Shown: piece by piece, positions 10,477-22,784 of the stretch | How the letters are laid out: every line of letters begins with the position of its first letter | Numbering within the stretch: position 1 is the stretch's first letter | Source of the DNA: Galeruca laticollis | Lineage: Eukaryota; Arthropoda; Insecta; Coleoptera; Chrysomelidae | Assembly (NCBI GenBank): GCA_963921935.1 | Contig: OY998184.1 | Span: 30,409,567-30,473,566, forward strand | Direction: 5' to 3' | DNA: 64,000 nt | Position numbers and translations under genes: made by a program | The notes under the pieces: model-generated | Told to the model about the DNA's origin: nothing | Databases searched by the model: none | What the model saw: only the letters and a program-made list of their open reading frames with translations

Positions 10477-12135
10477 CGAGCGTGGAAATAAAATAAAACC
10501 GTTCCGAATTAGGCTGGGAACTCCTGGACTTAAAACGGACTAATTTCTTTCGCCAGGCCAGGATTGACCTTTTCGTTGGGCCTCGAATCCCGAAACACTG
10601 CACACTCTAAAGGCAAGATCGAGGTAGGGATCTGAATAAATTCTCCGAAAACCACAAAGTTGTATAATAAATCTTTCTCTATATAAAATACTCCCAATAT
10701 CAAAACAAATCTTAAATACCTCACACGGACCGTATGATTTAGCCCTTATTCCGTAAATTGACCTACCTCGCTACGAGAATAACTTATTAGTTCTTAAAAG
10801 AAATACTATACAAATCGACTGTGGTTTCGAGTCACTGCACTTTCTATCAACAGAAAGTGAAAGTAGATGCGTTTAAAATCCTGCTGATTTATGAGTTATA
10901 CATGTTTATCGACACCCGTTCAGTGTGTATTACGAAAAATTTCAGGTCTTTGAATAACCTCCAATATTTACTTATTTTACTTACTATGATGAAAAATCAA
11001 AATTATGTATCGTAGCGACACTCTACTGATAACGTACCTTTACGGAGACAAAATCATACGCTCCGGGCTCTTGATACTAATCACAATTCACTTTGATTTA
11101 CCTTGGTCCTATGTCCCTCTACGAGGTGAGTGCAAGTTATATGACACAAAAAAAATTAAAATAATACCAAAATCCTGTCGTGTTACCTATGCCCTAAAAA
11201 GATACCCAAACATTCCTAAAATCTTGTAGAAAACCTTACTATATTATCTCACACGATAAAATCATATTCTATATAACGAGCGGTGCCCAAAATTATGAGC
11301 CGGGACCTGCAGTTTTAACTGAACCTGCGAACTTGTCCAATAACCCCCGTGAACGAAATTTTAAAAAAAACTGTTATATCTTCTACCTATGCATATATCT
11401 ATGCTATAAATACCAAGTTTAGAATCAGCGCACAAAGAAAATAAAAACATATCTTTTCAATAAGAAATCCTGGACTTGTTCAAAAACTTACCGCGGGGAA
11501 ACTTCCCTTCTCCTGCCTCAAATTTCTGACTGGTTTCACTATCGATCTAGAAACTGCGGACGACGCTAAGTTTCTATTAAACGGTGTCGAGTTATGCTGG
11601 ATTTCGACCAGAGATAGAGTTTTTCCCGTTTTGTGCCACCGCAGGCGGACAGTCCACACTGTCAAGGATATCTGAATACCCCTTTTACGCCCTGACACAA
11701 CGGAGAGGAACCTACGAAGTCGCTAACACTCAAAAATAACAAAAGAAAACTAAGACCCGTTACCGTGACATGGAAGGACTTTTTCCCTTCGCGTTTTTCG
11801 CCCGACTCCCTGTTCTGTCTGCTCTGAACTTAGTTTTTATTATCCCCCAAAATTATGCTCTGAGTTTTTCGTTGACTTGCAATTATTCCATTTTTTGTTT
11901 TCAAATGGCCTCAATTTTCGTTACCAACTAGTTTGTATACAAAACAATCATTTAAATTTGACCTAGTAGAATGTTTTTTTATTGCTGCAAATTGTTATGG
12001 TTTTGACTATTTTTGCTAGGCAAAAGTATGTCGAATTCTACTTTTAATTATATTTGAAATAAGAAATATATTTTATTGTGTGTTCTGAAAGTTACTGATT
12101 TACGTTTTTCTATTTGATATTCGCATTTATTACAC
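10477..12135. other. About 1.66 kb insertion splitting the transposase
   Basis: The transposase reads up to about 12136 and resumes near 10476, so this block is probably an insertion or nested repeat. It has no convincing coding content. CCTGGACTT occurs at 10521 and 11471, but no clear LTR or terminal inverted repeat was found. I cannot name it. Confidence 0.45.
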
Positions 12136-12575
12136 TAAAGTCCAATAATTTTGTTCCTAATGATATCGCACCACACATTTAGGCTCCAGCGTCCTTGGTG
12201 CTGCACTTCTCTTAACCAATGCGGATTTTTCGCGGAACAAACACTACTAAAGGTAGCCTCGTCCGTTCAAAGAATTTCCGTTAAGAAATTTCTGTTCTCC
12301 TCAAGCATGCCTAGCATCCATTGACAATAATTTAGTCTATTATCAAAATCTTGAGAATTTAGCGCCTGTTGCAAGACTATGTGGTAAGGATGTAATTCAA
12401 GAGTAAAAAACAACATATGCGTAAAAATAATATTATCAGAATAGCACTGAATTGTGTATTTGAGAGTATGTGCTAAGATACTTGGAATAAGATGAAATTC
12501 TTAACCTTCCAAATACAGTTGTTCGTGCTATTCCCGAGTCTAGAGACAATATTCTAGTTCGGCCCAGAGCAATGT
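12136..12575 (-). pseudogene. Mariner-like transposase, N-terminal half
   Basis: On the minus strand, from about 12404 the frame reads LELHPYHIVLQQALNSQDF, then YCQWMLGMLEENRNFLTEI and ILWTDEATF, where the aspartate is the first catalytic residue, and onwards to WSLNVWCDIIRNKIIGL near 12140. Farther upstream, 12480-12575 contains GIARTTVFGRLR, which could be the end of a helix-turn-helix, separated by a non-homologous piece; that part is tentative. The downstream half is at 10041-10476. The upstream border abuts R4-like copy A. Confidence 0.65.
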
Positions 12576-13554
12576 TTGCTAATGAGATTTGTTGAGAGAT
12601 ACTTTCTTCAGATTTCTTCGGTTTACCATTCCCTCGGATTTGATCTTCTCTAACCTTTCACATATTTCCAGTTCAAGCTGTGATATTTTGTTATTTTCGT
12701 CAGTTTCCTGTGTTGATACAGATGTTAGGAATCTGTTATGATTATGCGTTTCTCGGGCATCAGTTGCTGGAGATATTGGTCTCCCATTATTGTCATCTCC
12801 TGTATGTTTGTTTCTCAGATGGAGGCGTACTTTCGCTTCAATTTGTACCAGCTCAATGTCTGTGACCTTCTTTTTTTTTATTATGAAACGCCTTTGATTT
12901 GCCAAAGTATTTGAATTAATGTCTGGAAAAATATCCGGGTTTCTCTCCCTCCATACCATGTATGTGCATTTCGTGATTCCAACGGCATTTTTGTTTGCAA
13001 ACTATGAATGTAGCTCCTTTATACTGCTCATGTGTCCATTGTTGTCTTTTTCTCCGCTAATTGGATGTGATCACTGCAGTTGAGTTGTCAGATAGGCCAG
13101 GTTGAGATATAGACTATGTTTGGGTACTATCCGACTGCATCGCAGAAGTTATGGGTGCGTGGGTGTTATCCTGTTCGTTGTCTTGGTCGTTTGCAGGTAG
13201 ATCATCACGACGGTCCCGATCCGGGTCCTGCTGCGCCGGCCCGCCTGAATATATTTTATTCCTTGTTCAAACCATTTGAACACCATGATGGGTAAATGCA
13301 GTTTGGAGCTACTGCCAGCGGGCCTCCGACGTCCCTATTCCAGCCGCTCCTAATATGGAGAACAGACACTGTTGGTAGCCGCCAGCTCCTGGTCATACGC
13401 TACCTTTCTGGATCTCCTTTGTTTCGCCTTCGTCCTATAGAATCTGGTCGGCAAGAGTGACTCCACTAGTAGCTACGCTACCGCCGGTATAGCTTCGTAG
13501 ACATTGAAGGCTACTCAGCTCCCTCGCCACGTCCAAGCCACAGATCCATGATCC
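12576..13554 (-). mobile_element. R4/Dong-like non-LTR element, copy A (5' part only)
   Basis: The GC-rich 5' end lies at 13554 next to a (TTA)n tract. Going down the minus strand there is RRKRQQWTHEQYK (near 13040), corresponding to RRRMKWDNETNKQ in copy B. A 126-codon open piece (12579-12959) has NTLANQRRFIIKKKKVTDIE, matching IADQRRAIIRNNLIPLPAIE in copy B. The copy then ends against the mariner-like transposase at about 12575, so the RT and endonuclease domains are missing. Stops lie between the conserved pieces. It is the third member of the minus-strand R4/Dong-like series. Confidence 0.65.
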
Positions 13555-13565
13555 ATTATTATTAA

Positions 13566-13620
<55 letters not shown>
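13555..13620. repeat. (TTA)n microsatellite 1
   Basis: About 66 bp of ATT/TTA repeats with one variant unit near 13564. It separates the 5' end of R4-like copy A from the 3' end of I-like element D. On the minus strand it reads as a (TAA)n tail directly after element D. Confidence 0.97.
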
Positions 13621-13829
13621 TTTTGTAAGGCGTCGACTGCTATGGTCATTTGCCTTTCCTCTGTCCATACTTTGAAACCCCCTTTTGTTAGAAATCCTCA
13701 TATAAGAAAACGTCTAAACTTCTAGAACTTAGCCTTAAGTAAAGTTGACTACTTTTTCATATTTTTAAATGATGATTAGTCATTATTGAGAAATCCATAA
13801 CTTTCTTCTGATCGATAGGTGTAGAAAAA

Positions 13830-14300
13830 CAGGTGTTCAGATCATTTCCCGACCCGTTCATTTAACGAGCTCCAACAAGACGTGTACAGTCAAGCAACAG
13901 GTGTCTAGCTGTTAATCGAATTCCACACTCACAAATTGGTGGGTTTTTCCCAGAAGAAGGTATGATGATGTTAAGTGGAGTGGCCTAGGCGTCTTGATAG
14001 TACGACTTGTTCTTTTCGTTTTTTTAAATGGTAAGCAGTTTGTTTAAGTTGTACTCTTGGTTGTGTTATTTTCAAAAATTTGTTATCGAGTTGCCAGTCT
14101 ATCTGCCATTTATTAATAATTTTCTGTTTGATGTCTATTTCAAAATCTTCCAAGTTTTGTATTTAGGCAAGTTCTTCTGCATGTATTGCCCTTTTTGCCG
14201 CCAAGTCAGCTCTTTCAATACCTGTTATCCCAATGTGACAGTTTTGGTGAAACACTGGATTTTGAAATCCCCATTGGGGATAGGAAATATGTTGGAGAAA
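13830..14300 (-). pseudogene. RNase H remnant and C-terminal finger of element D
   Basis: The end of an RNase H domain is visible as HIGITGIERADLAAKRA (near 14180-14240), equivalent to the HxGIxGNExAD motif. Then comes a frame with QVVLSRRLGHSTPLN and PPICECGIRLTARHLLLDC (about 13870-14000), the usual C-terminal region of RNase H-bearing Jockey/I elements with a CxC...H...C finger. The first three catalytic residues are gone: the RT frame ends at 14317 and joins this piece after only a short spacer, so roughly 300 bases have been deleted. Confidence 0.7.
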
Positions 14301-14316
14301 TTGCTGAACCGGCATG

Positions 14317-16073
14317 TCATGTTGTAATCCTAGCACCATCCCGGATAGGGAAAGGGATAGTATTAGTATGCCAAGATTGAAACGAATCTGTTTCCTCCTC
14401 ACTAAAAATATTAGTTATAAGTGGATTATAGGGTGTGGAGTATTTTTTGCAGAAGTAATTTGCCATTAGGAATTGTCTTCTATACTTAGTAGGAGGAATA
14501 CCAGCCTCGCAGCATAAAGAGGAGTAAGGGCTTGTTCTAAATGCTCCAAAAGCTAGTCTGATGCTAGTGGCTTGAATATACTCTAATGTTCTGAGATTTG
14601 ATTTACTAGCAGAGCTATAAACAATAGCCCCATAATCCATTTTAGACTTTATAAACGATTTGTATATATTCAATAAAACATTAACATCAGAACCCCAGTC
14701 AATATTTGATAGACTTCTTAAAATGTTTAGCCTTTTTTCACATTTTGTTGCTAGATATTCAATGTGTTCTTTCCATAATAATTTTCTATCGAAAACAAGA
14801 CCTAGGAATTTAATAGACAGAGTCATTTCAATAGGGTGTCCATGAAGATTGATATTCGGTTCTGGATGATCCTTTCTTAACCTACAAAAGTGAATACACT
14901 GAGCTTTGGTTGTGGATATTCTAAAACCGCGCTGTTCCACATACTCAACTATTCAATCAACAGTGTTCTGTAGAGTTTGAATTACATTTTTCATATCTAG
15001 GGATGAGTAGTAAATAGCTAGATCATCTACATATAAACTTTTATGAACCTCTACCGGAATGATATCCACTATACCATTAATTGCTACAAGGAATAATGAA
15101 ACGCTAAGGTTTGAGCCTTGAGGTACACCATTTTCTGGAAAATGTGTTTGAGATGACTCATTGTTCACCCGCACTCGGAATGTTCTATTACATAAGAAGT
15201 TTTGAACGAACAGAGGTAAGTAACCTCTCAAACCCCATTCGTACAATTTATCCATTATTCCAAATCTCCAGGTTGTATCAAAAGCCTTTTCAATGTCGAA
15301 AAAAATGGCAACAGTGTGAGATCTATTTGAAAAGCTGTTTTTAATATAATTGTCCAATAGAACAAGGTGGTCAGTTGTTGACTTTTCTCTTATAAAGCCC
15401 ATTTGAAAGTCAGAAAGGGGTTTTTTATTCTCTGTCAAATTAGCCTTATGCTGACCATTTTTTCCAAAAGCTTTCCAATGCAGCAAATTAATGAAATTGG
15501 ACGATAATTGGAAGGATATTGTGAGTCTTTTCCTATGTTTGGAATTGGAACGATTATGACATCTTTCCACTGAGTAGGGTACATTCCTGTTATACATATT
15601 AAGAAAAAATATTTTTTTGTTGTCGGGTAATCTCAAAAGTAGTTCGTAAGAAATTGAGTCATTTCCTGGAGATGAGTTCTTGTTAGCAGTATCTAACGCA
15701 TGCTCTAGTTCTTCCAGTGTAATAGATCATTATAAGGTAAATTCTCGTTGGTATGAAAATTGAAGTGTTGTTCTTCAGCATTTTTTTTGTGTAGTTTGAA
15801 AGTATTATCGTGGTTTTCAGAGGAACTGGTTGATTCAAAGAATTTTGCTAGCTCTTCGGCTATATTTTCGTTGCCTGTTATTTCCTTTACGTCCACTATA
15901 AGTAACGGTGACGGCTTTGAGAAATTCTTCCCCTTAATTTTCCGGATTTTGTCCCATACTTCTTTTACCGGAGTCTCACTGGAGATAGAGCTTACATAGT
16001 CCTTCCATGATTCCTTTTTACCTTTTACAATTAGAAACCTTGCCTTTGCTCTAAGTCTTTTGAAAATGATCAT
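14317..16073 (-). pseudogene. Reverse transcriptase of element D, with frameshift and stop
   Basis: Three open segments on the minus strand cover the RT: 15705-16073 (linker and fingers), 14953-15636 (fingers and palm) and 14317-14940 (thumb). The palm shows FFDIEKAFDTTW, NGVPQGSNLSVSLFLVAINGI and SLYVDDLAIYY, where the VDD aspartates are the catalytic pair. The thumb has IKFLGLVFDRKLLWKEHI and MDYGAIVYSSAS. A frame change lies between 15637 and 15704 and one in-frame stop separates the palm from the thumb. Apart from these breaks the domain is well kept. It would act in target-primed reverse transcription with the adjoining endonuclease. Confidence 0.85.
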
Positions 16074-16119
16074 ATTTTCTTTTGTTGGTACTTTTTTGAA
16101 AACTTTAGAAGCCTTTTTC

Positions 16120-16842
16120 TTATTTTTTATTGCAGTCTCTAGTTCTGAGCTTCACCATGGCACCCATTTTTTTTAGTGTACCTTTTGTTTTAGGGATAAA
16201 TAATTCAGCAGAATTTTGGATTGCTTTGGTGAAATTTTCCACTTGCTCTCCTATAGTTACTCCTCTTATTTGTACGTTTTCCATCGAATTGTTATATTCT
16301 TTCCAGTCGGCATGTTGAAATAACCACTTTAGGCGGGGTATACAATCACTCAGTTTATCTTTTGCTGGTAATTCAATAGAGATTGGAATATGGTCTGTAT
16401 TCCATTCAGATCTAACAGCCCATCTAAAATTGAATGCAATTTGAGGTGATGATATACTAAGATCAATTGCAGAAAATGTATTTGATTTAGAGTTAATAAA
16501 AGTTCCTTCTCCGGTGTTTAGGAGAACAAGCTCCAACTCATTTATGATATCTTCCAGTACTCTACCGCCAGGGCAAGTTTTAGCAGATCACCATAAAGTA
16601 TTGTGTACATTAAAGTCTCCAACCACCAAGAAAGGTTTCGATAACTGTTGAAAACAGCTCCTTAACTGCTCAGGTCTCCACTTGGCGTTCGGAAGGTATA
16701 TATTACAAATAGTCATTTTCAATGGAAATTTTATTTTTATTTTTATTGCTTTGATATTCGTGTTATATCTGCGTATTGAGTGTAAAAATGTACAATTAAA
16801 ATATTGAAATAAATATAGGTAGCATGGAAAATAAATAAACAA
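16120..16842 (-). pseudogene. AP-like endonuclease of element D, N-terminus missing
   Basis: This is the ORF2 endonuclease that nicks target DNA. The second half is clear: TICNIYLPNAKW, then FLVVGDFNVHNTLW (GDFN catalytic motif, near 16600-16640), then after a frame change IDLSISSP and WNTDHIPISIEL, where the DH pair is catalytic. The N-terminal part with the N and E residues is lost, and 16843-16937 is low-complexity AT-rich sequence instead. A linker to the RT follows. This loss alone would abolish activity. Confidence 0.8.
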
Positions 16843-16937
16843 AATTAAAATAAATATAAAATTTGTATGAATAAACTTAATGTATAAATGTTTTTGGTAA
16901 ATAACTATGCAACATTTGTATGAAATGAAATGTAGTA

Positions 16938-18262
16938 CTAAATTTCCTTACAACAGATTTTTTCATCTCTTATGGAAGGTGGTTTTTCATCTTTATTTCT
17001 CGGTAGGTCAAAAGATTCTAAATTTTGTGTATCATCAAGAGTTGGTTGATAGGAACTAGGAGTTTTATAGGAATGAGAAGTTTCAGGGATGGGTTTAGTT
17101 GTTTTAGTAATATTATCTAGGGAAGTTTTTCTTGAACTTGGTTTTCCTTTAGGCCAACCTTCTTTTCTTTTAGCTGAAGCAACTGAAATGTCACTTTTTT
17201 GTGATGAGTATACATTATCGGAATCATCAGAAAAGTCGTAGGTTTTCCTTTTTTGTGATTCAACATGAGATTCCTGAGATTGTTCTGAGCGATCTAGATG
17301 TTGTGCTGTCAGTGAAACTACTTTTTGGTTTGTCAGTGCCGAATATAAACTTTTTATTTGATTTTCAACAATTATTGTAACTTGAGGGATTATCGAATTA
17401 AGAATTGCTGTAGAAGTATCGTTGCTTTTAGATTTCTCAGCAAAGGTTTCTTTGGATGGTTTCATTAACAAAACTTTTTTTTTGCTTCTCCGTAACTGAT
17501 TTTCTCATTCGTTTTTATGGTTTGAATATTTATTTCTTCTATCATGCGGGGACATTTCTATGACCTAGCAGAGTGCTGACCTTCACAGTTTTCACAAACA
17601 GTTTCATTACAAACTTGCCCTTCATGGGGAGGTTTGCCACGAACGCAAATTTTTGTCTTCATGACATGATTTTGATAAGTGACCAAATTTTTGACAATTG
17701 AAGCAACGAATTGGATTTGGAATATATGACCTAACTTCTAGTGAGTAGAACGCTACTTTTAATTTTGGTGGAGGTTTTGGTTTATCAAAAGTGAGAATTA
17801 AACTAGCTGTATTCACGATATCGCCATTTTGTCTAGTCTTAATTCTTGCTACCTCTATAACTCCTTCAGATTCTAATTCTACTTTCAATTCATCCACAGA
17901 ACAATTTAATAGATCTCTGCAGGTAATTATACCCTTGGCGTAGTTTAAAGTTTTGTGTGGTTCAACTGCAACTTCATAATTGTCAAGTTTTTTTATATTC
18001 ATTATAGGTTTGGCCTGTTGTTCAGAAACTGTTTCAAGTAATAAACCTTCCTTCACTTTTCGAACTGTTTTTAAGTTACCAAATTGTCCACTTAACACTT
18101 TAAATAATACAAAAGGACTAACTTTTTCAAAATTTTCATTATCTAGTCTTTCCACGACCAGGAACCGAGGAGTAACTCTTCTCTTTTCCGGGCTCTGTGA
18201 GTTTTCGTTGGTAGCTATTTTTGCTCTGCTACCTTGAGAGCTTAAATTTTTTATTTCTGAAA
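16938..18262 (-). pseudogene. ORF1 (Gag-like zinc-knuckle protein) of element D
   Basis: The RNA-binding ORF1 protein. The frame is open from about 18262 (SSQGSRAKIATNENSQSPEK) and continues through ERLDNENFEKVSPF and a folded, probably RRM-like region with SYIPNPIRCFNCQKFGHLS. The first CCHC knuckle is CFNC...H...C (near 17665-17700). A frameshift near 17620 moves knuckles two and three (CVRGKPPHEGQVC, CENCEGQHSA) into another frame. The lysine/serine-rich C-terminal tail (16938-17471, 177 codons) follows. The start codon was not fixed; the first ATG in the 177-codon open piece is at 18155, but homologous-looking sequence extends upstream of it. Confidence 0.75.
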
Positions 18263-18945
<683 letters not shown>

Positions 18946-19025
18946 TCCTTTTTGTGTCATCGGATTTACACCCGGTGTGTTTCAACGACAGTCGGCCTCA
19001 ACAGCAAGACTTTCGTTGGGTGTCA

Positions 19026-22000
19026 CTATTCTAGAAATGACCTAACAATGTTTGTCGCATCCAGGATTACAGATTTTTGCATTAATCGGTAAGTTGACTC
19101 AGGAATATCAATGTCTTTGAAGGAAGTACTTAGTTTCTTGGGAATTAGCCCCATGCAGGATAAAACAACTGGAATGATCTTGACTTCTTTAAGATTACAC
19201 AATTCTTTTATTTCAGTTCTTAGCTCGGCGTATTTGCTTAGTTTTTCATTGTATTTGCTTTCTGTGTTAGAATTATTTGGGATCGATATGTCAATAAGCA
19301 GAGCTTGCTTGGATTGTTTATTAATAACTGTGATGTCCGGCCTGTTGTGTCGTACTGTTACGTCCGTCATGATAGTTTTATCCCAGTAGATCTTAACATA
19401 CTGATTTTCCATAACTGGAGGAGGCTTATATTTGTAATATATGTTTTGTGGATCAAGGTTAAGTTTTTTCAGTACTTCTTAGTATACTACTGTGGCAACT
19501 TTGTTGTGTCGTTCCAGATATTTAGTTTCAGCTATACTTTGGCAACTAGAAAGAATGTGTTCAATCGTTTCTTGACTTCTGTTGCACTTTCTGCACCTAT
19601 CTGTTGGTATTTCTTCCTTCAAGATATACTTTTGGTAATTCCTCGTTTTTATATCCTGATCTTGTATACCAACCATAAAACCTTCAGTTTCTGGGAACAG
19701 CGTTCCAGTTTTAAGCCATTCAACCGATTTAGCTTGATCTATCGTGTCTTTCTGTAAATCATTAATGAATCTTCCGTGCAATTCTTTTGAACGCCAATTT
19801 TTTATTTTATCTTCCTCATTTCGTGTATTAAAGGGCTTAAAGTTTTCCATGCTTAGGTTTAAAGGTGTATAACCCGTATCTGTTTCCACTATAGCTTTAT
19901 GAAGTTGAGTATTTTGGTGGCGGAAAAAAACTCCTCAAGCCTGCAATTTGCTGAGTGCAAGCTTCCACAACATCTTTTATCCCACTACCTCCTTTTTCTC
20001 TAGACAAATTTACCCTTTCGACGGACGCTTTTGGATGGTGTTTTCTATGGTTTGTTAGCTCGGTTCTAATCTTTCTGTTTGCTGCTTCCAGGTCCGTTTG
20101 AGTCCATTTAATTATTCCAAAGGAGTACTGAAGAGCGGATATGGGGTAGCTATTTATGGCCGTGGTAAGGTTTCTTGAATTTAGCTTACTTTTTAAGAGG
20201 TTGTAAAGGCGTTTTTCGAATTCGGTGGTTAATATGGCTTTTATTTCTTCATGTTCTATCTTGTGTGTCTGAAGGATTCCTAAGTACTTGTAGGGTTTGT
20301 CTGTCATGGCTTCAATATATTTGCCTGGCTCTAGTTCTATTGGTTCTTCTTCTTTTAGCTTTCCCTTTTCAACCGATACAGTTTGGCATTTTTCCATACC
20401 AAACGACATTCCGACATCTGTGCTCCACTGGTGCATGAGTTTTAAGTTGGATTCTAGGTGTTGTTTGCACGCGGCATATAGTTTCAGATCATCCATAAAG
20501 AATAGATGACTTATGGTTGTTGAGTTTCGATCCGCTCTAATAGTTGCTCCATATCCTGTGTGGTTTAGGCCACGTGATAATGGGTTTAAACACAAGCAGA
20601 ACCATAGAGCGGAAAGTGTATCTCCTTGAAAGATTCCTCTTTTAATACTGATAGATTCAGTTTCTAGTTCCGTGTGATTTAGGTTAATTTTGAGTTTTGT
20701 TTTCCAATTACTCATAGTACTTTTTAGAAACCTAACCACCACAGGGTGTATATTGTAAATTTCCAAAGTTTTTATTAACCAACTGTGGGGCACTGAGTCG
20801 AAAGCTTTCCGATAGTCTATATAAGCCATCTATAGATTTCTGTTCTTCTTTCTGATTTGTTCCAATATCACATTATCGATTGTTATTTGTTCCTTGCAGC
20901 CCATATATTTTCTTTTGCACCCTTTCTGCTCCTCAGTTAGAATATCATTAGTTTCTAGGTATGCGTACAGTTTATCACATAGTGCTGCAGTGAAGATTTT
21001 GTACATTGTAGGAAGGCACGTGATGGGTCTATATTGAGAAGGATCTTGGGTTTGATCATATTTTGGAAGAAGATAAGTTACACCATTTGTAAGGAAGTCT
21101 GGTAGTTGGTCAGGGTTTCTTAGAGCGATATTAAATTGGTTGGTCAGGTGATGATGGGTAGCCGTAAGTTTTTTGTAACAGAAATTTTGGATACCGTCGT
21201 TCCCTGGTGCTTTCCAGTTGGCCAAGTTTTTTATTACCTTTTTTAGATCTTGTAATGTAAATATTATTTCTTCCATATGTAGATGGTTGTTGTTCTGAAT
21301 TTCTGATTTGATCCAAGGTGTATTTTCCTGGTGTTCGATTTCCTCCGACCACATTCCTTCCCAAAATGTCTGTAAATCCTCCTTCTTTGGCGGTTGTCCT
21401 TCAGAACCAGGTTGTTCGTTAAACGATCTATAGAAGCCCTTCTGATTTTTTGAAAAGAAGTTGTTTGGGATTTTGCGTTGGTAGCTCTCCTGATATCTTT
21501 TCAATCTTTTAGAAGCAACTGCAAGTTTTTGTTTCCAGGTATCTAAGGTATCATCTATAATGGTTTTTATTTCATTTGTTGTTTTTCCTTCCAGCTGTTG
21601 TTTAATCTGGACCGGGATTTTATTTAGCAGCTTTTTGGATTTTTGCCCATTTGCTATTTGTTGAATTCTACCAATTTCTTTTCTCAAATTCTCGATTTTG
21701 CTACTAAGTCTTTGTTCCCATCTCGGTTTTTGAGGCGTACGTGTCTTAGGTGCTTTTAGTATTTTTTGTTTGTTGGCTTTGATTGTTGCTAGAGCTGCGC
21801 AATACACGTGAAGATGTATTTCCTCGAGGTTCATATCTGCATCCAATTGACTTTCCAGAATTTGATTAGCAATTCCTAAGAGAGAGTGCGTGTTTGGAGT
21901 ATAAATGAGTTTTGGTAGCGCCGGCCTGCTGGCTGGGTCGGATCCTCTGAATTCAGTAAGATGTTGTTGGTAGTTTTCTTCCCATAATGTTTGACGGTTG

Positions 22001-22572
22001 ATTACTGAGGGTCGAAGACTTAATAGTGGTAGGTCAGCTTCAGGTCCTCTACTTTCTTGTTCCTGAGTCTCTGGGGTTTCATTTATAGGCTGTTGATTAA
22101 TCTCCCTCTCCACCTCTGCCCTTATTTGTTCGATTGCAGGTAGAGGTATTAGGTTATTTCTTATGATAGCTCTACGTTGATCTGCTATTCGTTGTTCTGA
22201 GAGGTGATTTAGGTGTGGCATTTTCTCAATGAAGTGATTATGCAGTCGCATGCGGTACATCGTCATATCAGTCTCCAGTGCCTCAACTGTGAAAAACGAA
22301 CGTATTACTTGTTTGTTGGTTTCATTGTCCCATTTCATACGTCGTCTTTCTGATTGTGCCTGATTTGGTTCAGTGGGTGCGACAGGCTGTCGCACAACAC
22401 GTCTCCGAGGCGCCGTAGGTTCAAGCGGTTGATGGGGTACGTTTCGATGAGCGGTGCCCCCACCATTCTCATCTACATGCTGGACATCCTGACGGTTCCG
22501 ATTGGAAGGACCATCATCTAATCCTTCCCCGCCCGAGTAACGATTTCTTCGTGTGTTGAAAGCACTTTTTTT
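19026..22572 (-). pseudogene. RT and restriction-like endonuclease polyprotein of copy B
   Basis: The reading frame is open from 22572; the only nearby ATG (22581-22579) is followed by GTG and a stop, so the start is unresolved. N-terminal region: RRRMKWDNETNKQVIRSFF, perhaps a Myb-like DNA-binding segment. RT: NWKAPGNDGIQNFCYKKL, YLLPKYDQ, YRPITCLPTMYK, then MAYIDYRKAFDSVPHSW, RGIFQGDTLSALWFCLCLNPLS and FFMDDLKLYA (catalytic DD near 20490). The C-terminal CCHC is CRKC...H...C (near 19580) and the endonuclease PD motif is RPDITV (P near 19340) followed by LLIDISIPN. Breaks: a TAG at 20829-20827 (next to RNL), a frameshift near 19890 and a stop just below 19479. Confidence 0.85.
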
Positions 22573-22757
22573 TCACACCATACGGGATGCTACCCCGCGT
22601 GGTGGTGGTTCCCCCTCTCGCGTTAGCCCATCTGCTGCAGATCCGCCACCGGGGATGGTTACTCGATCCCGAATCCCCAGAGATAGTTACCGGGGCTACC
22701 AACGTGGAGGTGCGAGCAGGAATTGGTAGGAGAGGCTATAAGAGACGCTTCACTACC
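22573..22757 (-). promoter_or_regulatory. GC-rich 5' leader of copy B
   Basis: GC-rich, with several short palindromic stretches (for example CCGGGG/CCCCGG-type matches near 22630-22700), abutting the (TTA)n tract. Related R2-type elements start with a self-cleaving ribozyme; I could not fit such a fold by eye. Confidence 0.35.
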
Positions 22758-22784
22758 ATTTATTATTATTATTATTATTATTAT
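22758..22784. repeat. (TTA)n microsatellite 3
   Basis: About 27 bp of ATT repeats between the 5' end of copy B and the 3' end of copy C. Confidence 0.97.

Larger units (their letters stand above)
18946..22757 (-). mobile_element. R4/Dong-like non-LTR retrotransposon, copy B (near full length)
   Basis: About 3.8 kb on the minus strand, bounded on both sides by (TTA)n tracts. It has a GC-rich 5' leader, one long coding region (RT plus C-terminal CCHC finger and restriction-like endonuclease) and a short 3' leader of about 80 bases. The single-ORF plan with the endonuclease after the RT is that of the R2/R4 group; Dong elements of that group are known to insert into TAA repeats. It is inactivated by two stops and one frameshift but is structurally complete. 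Confidence 0.83.
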
